In this document: positions 1 through 5,149 of the stretch, one piece after another
Position numbering within the stretch: the stretch's first letter is position 1
How the letters are laid out: every line of letters begins with the position of its first letter
Assembly: GCA_028279085.1 (NCBI GenBank)
Contig: JANQSX010000187.1
Span: 1 to 5,149, forward strand
Direction of reading: 5' to 3'
Length of the DNA: 5,149 nucleotides
DNA from: Bdellovibrionales bacterium
GTDB lineage: Bacteria; Bdellovibrionota; Bdellovibrionia; Bdellovibrionales; UBA1609
Translations under genes and position numbers: made by a program
Notes under the pieces: model-generated
Seen by the model: the letters and a program-made list of their open reading frames with translations, nothing else
What the model was told of the DNA's origin: nothing
The model's database searches: none

Positions 1-574
1 GCTCAAAAAAAATATTTAAAATATTAACTGTATTTTCCGCATCCAGATTACCTGTTGGTTCATCAGCCAGTATGATCTCCGGTTCATTCATTAGAGCACG
101 GGCAATCGCCACTCTTTGCTGTTCCCCTCCACTCATCTCGGATGGAAAATGTTTTTGACGATCTGCTATTCCCATTATATCAGTTAAATATTCCGCCCGC
201 TCTTTTGCAGCCTTAAATGTTTTTCCACCTATTTGTCCGGCAATCATAATATTCTCCAAGGCATTGAACTCTGAAAGTAAATAATGAAATTGAAAAATAA
301 AACCTATTCTTTGGTTTCTAAATTCCGCTAATTCTTTATCTGTTGCCAAATTTAGATTTTTTCCATAATAAAAAATTTCTCCGGCGCTTGGACGATCCAA
401 AGTACCTATAATATGCAAAAAAGTGCTTTTTCCCACTCCCGACCCACCGGTAATACAAATGGCTTCCTTTTTTTGTATTTTAAGGTTAATTCCTTTCAGC
501 ACTTCCACTGTTTCCTGTCCTTTGGAAAAACTCTTGCTTACAGATTTTATACTTAAAATTTCAGATGTATTCAT
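1..574 (-). CDS. lolD: LolD-type ABC transporter ATP-binding protein, 3' end cut by the window
   Basis: ATPase subunit that powers release of outer-membrane lipoproteins from the inner membrane; acts on the cytoplasmic face, paired with the LolC/E permease encoded just upstream. I translated 191 codons from the ATG at 574. Visible motifs, in order: Walker [10 protein letters not shown] (about residues 43-51), Q-loop with Gln95 in FQFHYLL, ABC signature MSGGEQQ (147-153), Walker B IILADEP (167-173) and D-loop NLD (176-178). The switch histidine and the last 40 or so residues expected of a 230-residue LolD lie beyond position 1. The start at 574 is chosen by homology: [16 protein letters not shown] fits the usual LolD/MacB-family N-terminus. 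However, it has no adjacent Shine-Dalgarno, and the frame stays open back to an ATG at 637 that follows an in-frame TAA. The family is certain; assignment to LolD rather than another MacB-type ATPase rests on the neighbouring permease. Confidence 0.9.
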   Translation of the reverse strand, partial: MNTSEILSIKSVSKSFSKGQETVEVLKGINLKIQKKEAICITGGSGVGKSTFLHIIGTLDRPSAGEIFYYGKNLNLATDKELAEFRNQRIGFIFQFHYLLSEFNALENIMIAGQIGGKTFKAAKERAEYLTDIMGIADRQKHFPSEMSGGEQQRVAIARALMNEPEIILADEPTGNLDAENTVNILNIFFE

Positions 575-618
575 TATATATACAAAACAAAATATTCTTT
601 GTTTTATCCCCTTCCTCC
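575..618 (-). promoter_or_regulatory. lolD translation start region: remote Shine-Dalgarno plus hairpin
   Basis: On the minus strand a strong purine Shine-Dalgarno, GGAGGAAGGGG, occupies 618-608. The homology-supported lolD ATG is at 574, so 39 nt separate GGAGG from the ATG, far more than the usual 5-10. Between them an inverted repeat, AAAACAAA (605-598) with TTTGTTTT (591-584), can pair. As RNA it extends with G-U wobbles to about 11 pairs spanning 607-582, with an AAUA loop. Folding it would leave 7 nt between GGGG and the ATG. The repeat and the purine tract are seen directly; their role in initiation is inferred. An in-frame AUA at 607, 6 nt from GGAGG, is an alternative start. Confidence 0.4.
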
Positions 619-658
619 GTACAGAGAAGATTCTCATTTAAATTGACTGTAAAAAACA

Positions 659-1873
659 TTATTCGCATAACAAACTTTCCCTTAGTGACACCTTTAGTGC
701 TCTCCATGCCGGTAATAAACAGGAGAATAAGCAAATTAATTGAGAACAAACAAAAATTAACAGCACATCAGAAGTTTTTACTTCTGTTATAATAGTATTA
801 ATTTTATATACCTCAGAAGGAATCAACTGCCAAACACTTTGAATACTTATAAAACCCTCTGACAGTAACCAACCTACTCCTATTCCTATTAAAGTACCTA
901 CAAAGCTAATAAGGAATCCCTGCATTAACAAAAGAGAAAAAATAAAAGATTTACGTGCACCCATCACTTTTAAAATACTGATTTCACGAATTTGATTTAA
1001 TACGGAAATGGATAAATGAGAAGATACATTAAAAGCCCCCGCTATAACCAGTACCATTAAAATAAAAAAAATTAATATTTTTTCTCTTCTCACAGCTTGA
1101 AAGTAACTTTCATGAACACTCTTAACAATCCCCTGCCAGTCACTTACCTTATACGCTGATCCTAAAGTTTGAATAAGTGTTAGCCGCATATTTTCTATTT
1201 GATCAGCATCTGTCATCAAAAGCCGCATACCGGAGATAGCTCCTGGTTTTTCAATTAATCTTTGTGCTGTCTGAATATTCACTAATATATGACGGGAATT
1301 AAAGTCATGAAATCCGAAATCCAATATCCCTTCTACATAAAAGGTTTGATGTTTATTTTGAAAAGAACCCTCTGAATCCACCTTTGGCATAACTATATGA
1401 AAAGAATCACCCGTCTTTAGTTTAAACTTTTTTGCCAGTCCCCTTCCTATAACAGCCGCTTTGTGATCGACAAGCCGGATAGAACCGGACAGTAATCGTT
1501 TTTTTAATCGCAAGATTTGAGTTTTTTTCTCTTGTGAAATGCCTTCCAGCAATACACCTGATAATTTTCCTTCATATACCAATAGAGAGTTTAAAGATAA
1601 AAAAGATGAATAAGAAGTCATCTGATCCAATTCCGGTTTTATTTTATCCGTCAAATCTTTTTGAGAAAAAGAACGCCGACCTGTAATAACCAAATGACCG
1701 GTCATATCCACAATGGCTTGTCTTACTGTGCTTTCATAACCACTATAAACAGACATAGCTAAAATAAGACTGGAAGAAGCTAACACAAGACTAAAAATAC
1801 TCACTAATGGCGTAAAGCGAATAAACTGATGCTGAGAAAGAAAAAATCTTTTAAACCACAATAAAAAAAACAT
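659..1873 (-). CDS. lolC: LolC/LolE-family lipoprotein-releasing ABC permease
   Basis: Inner-membrane subunit that, with LolD, lifts lipoproteins out of the membrane for hand-off to the LolA chaperone. It is 404 residues long, close to the 400-415 usual for LolC/LolE. Topology fits the family: TM1 at about 22-44, a large periplasmic domain at about 45-264, then TM2 (265-290), TM3 (310-337) and TM4 (370-389). The cytoplasmic stretch REISILKVMGAR (296-307) matches the conserved region that contacts the ATPase, and PSEVYKIN before TM4 and PAWRA after it are family hallmarks. lolD follows directly. Only one permease is visible, so it may be LolC, LolE or a hybrid LolF-type homodimer; the sequence alone does not decide. 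The ATG at 1873 has only a weak, very close GGTGAG upstream, and the codons after it contain a run of eight T. Confidence 0.9.
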   Translation of the reverse strand: MFFLLWFKRFFLSQHQFIRFTPLVSIFSLVLASSSLILAMSVYSGYESTVRQAIVDMTGHLVITGRRSFSQKDLTDKIKPELDQMTSYSSFLSLNSLLVYEGKLSGVLLEGISQEKKTQILRLKKRLLSGSIRLVDHKAAVIGRGLAKKFKLKTGDSFHIVMPKVDSEGSFQNKHQTFYVEGILDFGFHDFNSRHILVNIQTAQRLIEKPGAISGMRLLMTDADQIENMRLTLIQTLGSAYKVSDWQGIVKSVHESYFQAVRREKILIFFILMVLVIAGAFNVSSHLSISVLNQIREISILKVMGARKSFIFSLLLMQGFLISFVGTLIGIGVGWLLSEGFISIQSVWQLIPSEVYKINTIITEVKTSDVLLIFVCSQLICLFSCLLPAWRALKVSLRESLLCE

Positions 1874-1969
1874 AACTCACCAAATTGTTTTTAAAAACCA
1901 GCTCATGGTATTATTACTAAACCTTTGAGAAAGATATATACAATTAAAAACAGGATACCAAATAAAAAA
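1874..1969 (-). other. prfB-lolC intergenic region with nine-codon mini-ORF
   Basis: This is the longest gap in the window. On the minus strand it contains an ATG at 1906 opening a nine-codon frame, MSWFLKTIW, that ends in TGA at 1879-1877. That frame is the same as lolC, and the stop lies one codon before the lolC ATG. No good ribosome site precedes the mini-ORF: AAAGG is about 15 nt upstream. It may be a chance frame, or it may bring ribosomes to a poorly equipped lolC start. No convincing terminator follows prfB. Confidence 0.3.
1933..1961 (-). promoter_or_regulatory. possible weak sigma-70-like promoter for lolCD
   Basis: TTGGTA (1961-1956), a 17-nt spacer, then TATATC (1938-1933) on the minus strand. 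Each box matches four of six consensus bases. In AT-rich DNA such matches are common by chance, so this is only a candidate. It is placed sensibly, 60 nt upstream of lolC and just after the prfB stop. Confidence 0.18.
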
Positions 1970-3077
1970 TTATTTATGCTTCAACCAGGCGGAAATAAAA
2001 GGATCCAGTTTCCCGTTTAAAACAATTGAGGGATCCCCTATCTCCCAGCCCGTGCGGTGATCTTTTACCATTTGATAAGGATGTAAAACATAAGAGCGAA
2101 TCTGGCTGCCCCATTCATTAGCTTTCTTAGAAGACTCCAGTGAATCTTTTTCTTTTTTTCTTTTCTCCTCTTCCTTATTGTAAAGAGCCGCTTTAAGCAT
2201 TTTCATAGCCTGATTGCGATTAGCATGCTGACTTCTTTGGTTCTGACACTGAACAACAATACCGGAGGGAGTATGAGTAATACGAACTGCACTGTTGGTT
2301 TTATTAACATGCTGTCCACCAGCTCCACTGGCACGGTAGGTATCTGTTTTTAAATCCTCTTCTTTTACTACGATCTCTATATTGTCATCCACATCCGGCC
2401 AAACAAACACACTGGCAAAACTAGTATGGCGGCGAGCATTAGCATCAAATGGACTAATACGAACTAATCGATGCACTCCCGTCTCCGATTGCAGGTATCC
2501 ATAAGCAAAAGAACCTTTTACCAGGAAATGCACAGAACGAATTCCCGCCTCCTCCGCTTCACTCATTGATAAAATATCAATGGAAAAGTTTTTTTGTTCT
2601 GCCCATTTAAAATACATTCTCTGTAAAATGCCCGCCCAGTCTGCCGCTTCTGTTCCACCAGCTCCGGCATGAATAGCCACATAACAATCATTTTCATCAT
2701 GTGAACCATTTAGAAAACTCCTTAACTCCAAAGCTTTCAACTGTTCTTTTAAAGTGGAATATTCTTTCTTCAGATCAGAAAAAGACTTCTCATCAGGCTC
2801 CTCTTCCAGCATTCCCAGTAATACCAGATTATCTTCCACACTTTGATTGAGAGTATTCCACTCAGCAATTATTTTTTCTATCCCTATTTTCTCTTTAGAT
2901 AATTCATTAAGCTTTTGATGGTCTTTCCATAAAGAAGGGTCTTGGCTTTTTAGCTCTAATTCCTTAAGTCGATCTGTTTTGGAATCCAGATCAAAGATAC
3001 CTCCGCAAATCAACTACCGCTTTACGGACTTGATCCAATTGCATTTTTAACTCATGTATTTCCGTTTCTATACTCAT
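1970..3077 (-). CDS. prfB: Peptide chain release factor 2, with programmed +1 frameshift
   Basis: Class I release factor that recognises UGA and UAA in the ribosomal A site and triggers peptidyl-tRNA hydrolysis. Translation starts at ATG 3077, runs 28 codons to an in-frame TGA (2993-2991), and continues in the +1 frame from GAT at 2992 to TAA at 1970, giving a 368-residue product (E. coli RF2 is 365). Visible features: N-terminal helical domain, the GAGGTEAADWA block (about 137-147), the anticodon-like SPF tripeptide (208-210) and the catalytic GGQ loop (253-255) in RASGAGGQHVN. The residue matching E. coli position 246 is Ala, the common form, not the Thr of K-12. A start inside the second frame, such as TTG at 3013, would drop the N-terminus and is rejected. 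The gene begins 29 nt after rnc and is probably co-transcribed with it. Confidence 0.96.
2991..3005 (-). promoter_or_regulatory. prfB +1 programmed frameshift site
   Basis: Minus-strand codons read CGG AGG TAT CTT TGA. This is the canonical RF2 arrangement: an internal Shine-Dalgarno (GGAGG, 3004-3000), three nucleotides, the slippery CTT, then the in-frame UGA. When RF2 is scarce the ribosome slips from CUU to UUU and reads GAU next. When RF2 is plentiful it terminates at the UGA. E. coli has AGG GGG TAT CTT TGA with the same spacing. The mechanism is established for the family; its operation here is inferred from the exact match. Confidence 0.95.
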
Positions 3078-3083
3078 TGATAA

Positions 3084-3092
3084 CTCCCTTTT
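3084..3092 (-). promoter_or_regulatory. prfB ribosome binding site
   Basis: AAAAGGGAG on the minus strand ends 6 nt before the ATG at 3077. This supports 3077 as the prfB start in the zero frame, upstream of the internal stop. Confidence 0.75.
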
Positions 3093-3106
3093 AACTGTTT
3101 TTCCAA

Positions 3107-3835
3107 TTATTTAACAACTCTCATCTTTTTCAAAGCAACCAAAGCCGCTTCCTGGGTAGCCTGTTTTTTACTGGAACCTCTACCCTGACCTAAAATCTCC
3201 TGTTCCATTTGAACTTCCATAACAAATATTTTTTCATGTTGCGGTCCTGTAACTTCCACCATGTTATAAGTCGGTACTTTTTGATATTTTTTTTGAATAA
3301 ATTCTTGAAGCAAACTTTTGTAATCTCTATTTACCGGTCCTTTTTTAATAGCTTCACCCACTAAACTTTCCACTAGTTTTTTTGCTTTTTTATAACCTCC
3401 ATCCAAATACACAGCCCCCACCAGGGCCTCCAACACACAAGCTAATAATCGCGGCTTAAGTTGTCCTCTATCCCGCGCTTCAGAAGTACTGAGAAGGAGA
3501 TCGCGATCCAGTTTTAACAATAAAGCCAGGTCCGCTAAATCATTGGTGTTCACCAAAGAAGCCCGCATTTTGGATAACTCCCCTTCATCCGCTTTAGGAT
3601 AAGTTTTCATTAACAAATCACTTACACATAAATCAAAAACCGCATCTCCCAAAAACTCCAGCCGTTCATTATGAAAGTCATTCCCTCTCTCCCCCGCTAA
3701 ACTCTTATGAGTTAAAGCTCGCATTTTTAAATCTTGATTTTTAAAGGAATAGTCTATACGACTTTCCAGCGAAACACCTGTAGAAAAAGATCTTCTTTTT
3801 TTTAAACAAGACGATAAAAAAGTTTTCACACTCAT
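3107..3835 (-). CDS. rnc: Ribonuclease III
   Basis: Double-strand-specific endoribonuclease of rRNA precursor and mRNA processing; works as a homodimer in the cytoplasm. It has 242 residues against 226 in E. coli, the excess being a basic N-terminal extension of about 20 residues. The nuclease domain carries the signature NERLEFLGDAV (56-66), with Glu57, Glu60 and Asp64 in catalytic positions, then DEGELSKMRASLV (83-95) and the second metal-site motif around Glu136 followed by YLDGG. A C-terminal double-stranded-RNA-binding domain spans about 171-238 (DYKSLLQEF to the KKQATQEAA helix). Odd point: the position that is normally Asp three residues before Glu136 (E. coli Asp114) is Cys133, in ACVLEALVG. 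The ATG lies 3 nt after the mtaB stop with little Shine-Dalgarno, so translational coupling to mtaB is likely. Confidence 0.95.
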   Translation of the reverse strand: MSVKTFLSSCLKKRRSFSTGVSLESRIDYSFKNQDLKMRALTHKSLAGERGNDFHNERLEFLGDAVFDLCVSDLLMKTYPKADEGELSKMRASLVNTNDLADLALLLKLDRDLLLSTSEARDRGQLKPRLLACVLEALVGAVYLDGGYKKAKKLVESLVGEAIKKGPVNRDYKSLLQEFIQKKYQKVPTYNMVEVTGPQHEKIFVMEVQMEQEILGQGRGSSKKQATQEAALVALKKMRVVK

Positions 3836-3838
3836 TTT

Positions 3839-5149
3839 CTATTCACATATCCCGAACAAAACTTGTCCATCAACAGAATGAATGCGTACGGACAATTCCT
3901 CATTTGACATCATATATTTTATCCATTTGTCTCTTTCAATTATACTACTTGGTATATCATCTTTCAGCAAGTTAGAAAAATCCCATTTTACTGTCCAATA
4001 ATCCCGACTAATCCCCATTTGATCATTCTTTTTAAGAGGCAAAACAGATTTTATAGTACCGATTTGTTTTCTTCTTTCTAATTTTAAGCGATTTTCGCTT
4101 AAGTGTCTCAAAAGGGCCGCTCGTTTCATAATCAAAGATCGGGGCCAGGAGGGATAAGCCTTTTCCGCATAAGTGTAACGACGAGGACTATAAGGAAACA
4201 CATGAATTTTTGTCCAGGGTAAATCTTTTAAACGCGTATAAATTTCTTCAAATTGTTCCTGACTTTCTCCGGCAAAACCGGCTATTAAATCCATACCCAC
4301 AAAAGCTTTTGGAAATTTTTTATAAATATTGATTAAGCTTTCTTCTACATCCTTAGTACCGTATTGCCTTTTCATTCTCTGTAAAACTTCGGAATGAACA
4401 CTTTGAATACTCAGGTGAAAATGAGGACAAATTCTAGGAGAACCAAAAAGCTCCAATAATTCCATACTGAGTTCTATCGGCTCCAAACTGGATAGTCGTA
4501 TACGAGGCATTTTCGTTTTTTCCAACAAAGTACGCACCAGATCCGCCAAACCTTTTTTTTCATCACCGGGAACACAATAATCCCCGATATGCACTCCTGT
4601 AAGAACCACCTCACGCACTCCTTTATCATAGTGTTCCTGAACAGACTGAACTAAATCCATCGGTGCAATACTACGGCTTTTTCCACGAGCAAAAGGAATG
4701 ATACAGAAAGTGCAAAAACTATCACAACCATCTTGAATTTTTAAAAACAAACGAGTATGCCCGCTTTCCACTCCTCCCTTTTTTCCCAAATCACTTCTTT
4801 TGAAAATAGAGGATTTAAAAACTTTATTATTTGAAGAACAAGCGGTGGCGGCTGGTTTTGTGTTCCTATTATTTTTTCCATGAAAACGGTTTTCCAGAAT
4901 ATCCGCCAACTCTGATTTATGAGAATTAGCCACAACAAAATCCACTTCTTCCAAGGAAGAAAACTTTTCCGTTTCCACCTGAGCCGCACAGCCTGTAACC
5001 AATATGCGATCCTGAGGGTGTTCTCTCCGATAACGACGAATCCATCGCTGAGCTTCTTTCACCGCTTCTTCCGTCACAGCACAAGTGTTGACAATATGAA
5101 CCGCTCTTTCAGAATTTTTCACAGGCTGCTCACTCCAGGCTTTCTCACT
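3839..5149 (-). CDS. mtaB: MtaB-like tRNA t6A37 methylthiotransferase, 5' end cut by the window
   Basis: Radical-SAM enzyme of the MiaB/MtaB family, adding a methylthio group to threonylcarbamoyl-A37 of ANN-decoding tRNAs with two iron-sulfur clusters. The frame is open from the window edge at 5149, so the start and the first cluster cysteine (normally in LGCKVN) lie outside; 436 codons are visible. GTG at 5122 falls inside the N-terminal domain, just before NTC, and is not the true start. Seen in order: NTCAVT (Cys at about 5083), VTGCAAQVE (Cys at about 4990), and the radical-SAM CDSFCTFC at 4726-4703 followed by IIPFARGKSRS. Next come LTGVHIGDY, DLIAGFAGE and HVFPYSPR, then a degenerate TRAM-like tail ending in VRIHSVDGQVLFG. 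MtaB rather than MiaB or RimO is favoured by SGHTRLFLKIQDGCD and VHIGDY, which are typical of MtaB. Some hallmark residues differ (QSV for QSG, GFAGE for GFPGE). Confidence 0.9.
   Translation of the reverse strand, partial: SEKAWSEQPVKNSERAVHIVNTCAVTEEAVKEAQRWIRRYRREHPQDRILVTGCAAQVETEKFSSLEEVDFVVANSHKSELADILENRFHGKNNRNTKPAATACSSNNKVFKSSIFKRSDLGKKGGVESGHTRLFLKIQDGCDSFCTFCIIPFARGKSRSIAPMDLVQSVQEHYDKGVREVVLTGVHIGDYCVPGDEKKGLADLVRTLLEKTKMPRIRLSSLEPIELSMELLELFGSPRICPHFHLSIQSVHSEVLQRMKRQYGTKDVEESLINIYKKFPKAFVGMDLIAGFAGESQEQFEEIYTRLKDLPWTKIHVFPYSPRRYTYAEKAYPSWPRSLIMKRAALLRHLSENRLKLERRKQIGTIKSVLPLKKNDQMGISRDYWTVKWDFSNLLKDDIPSSIIERDKWIKYMMSNEELSVRIHSVDGQVLFGICE

Noticed and set aside
624..635. GAGAAGATTCTC palindrome upstream of the lolD Shine-Dalgarno
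   Set aside because: It gives only about four pairs with a small loop, too short to claim as an operator or hairpin without comparative support.
423..792. Small open frames on the plus strand (423-641 and 565-792) and one on the minus strand (561-749) around the lolC-lolD junction
   Set aside because: They overlap lolD and lolC coding sequence in other frames, have no recognisable domain, and are explained by AT-rich antisense or shifted reading of real genes.
833..847. 15-nt exact repeat shared by lolC (833-847) and mtaB (4397-4411)
   Set aside because: Both copies encode the short peptide SIQSV in unrelated coding contexts with no flanking similarity, so this is most likely chance.
1960..1975. 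AAATAA-TTTT-TTATTT inverted repeat over the prfB stop as a terminator
   Set aside because: The stem has only six A-T pairs with no G-C, too weak for an intrinsic terminator.
1999..2037. Two GGATCC copies near the prfB 3' end as a hairpin or recombination site
   Set aside because: Each is a short palindrome within conserved prfB coding sequence, and the pair forms no long stem and has no following T-run.
4741..4989. 82-codon minus-strand frame inside mtaB
   Set aside because: It is an out-of-frame shadow of mtaB, which has intact motifs throughout this stretch.

Overview
The window is a compact, AT-rich bacterial segment in which every recognisable gene lies on the minus strand. Read in the direction of transcription, from high to low coordinates, it holds: a partial mtaB (tRNA methylthiotransferase), rnc (RNase III), prfB (release factor 2, with its programmed +1 frameshift), a lolC/lolE-type lipoprotein-release permease, and a partial lolD ATPase that runs off the left edge. 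Spacing is 3 nt (mtaB-rnc), 29 nt (rnc-prfB), 96 nt (prfB-lolC) and 84 nt (lolC-lolD). There is no gene-free stretch over 300 bases and I see no RNA gene, mobile element, CRISPR array or strong terminator.

The organism should be a Gram-negative (diderm) bacterium, because a LolCD pair serves an outer membrane. RF2 followed by lolC-lolD resembles gene neighbourhoods I associate with delta-proteobacterial and Bdellovibrio-like groups. The low GC would suit a low-GC member of these or a related lineage. That placement is inference and should not be treated as a determination.

The first three genes all concern RNA and translation: MtaB modifies A37 of ANN-decoding tRNAs, RNase III processes rRNA and mRNA, and RF2 terminates at UGA/UAA. 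The last two form one envelope machine that extracts outer-membrane lipoproteins from the inner membrane. Close packing suggests co-transcription of mtaB-rnc-prfB. The 96-nt gap before lolC could hold a secondary promoter, but only a weak candidate is visible.

I found no new multi-gene system. The points most worth checking are: (1) the start region of lolD, where a strong Shine-Dalgarno lies 39 nt from the homology-supported ATG with a predicted hairpin filling the gap; (2) an Asp-to-Cys change at an expected metal-ligand position of RNase III; (3) the textbook prfB autoregulatory frameshift, which means the true prfB start is at 3077; and (4) several hallmark residues altered in MtaB.
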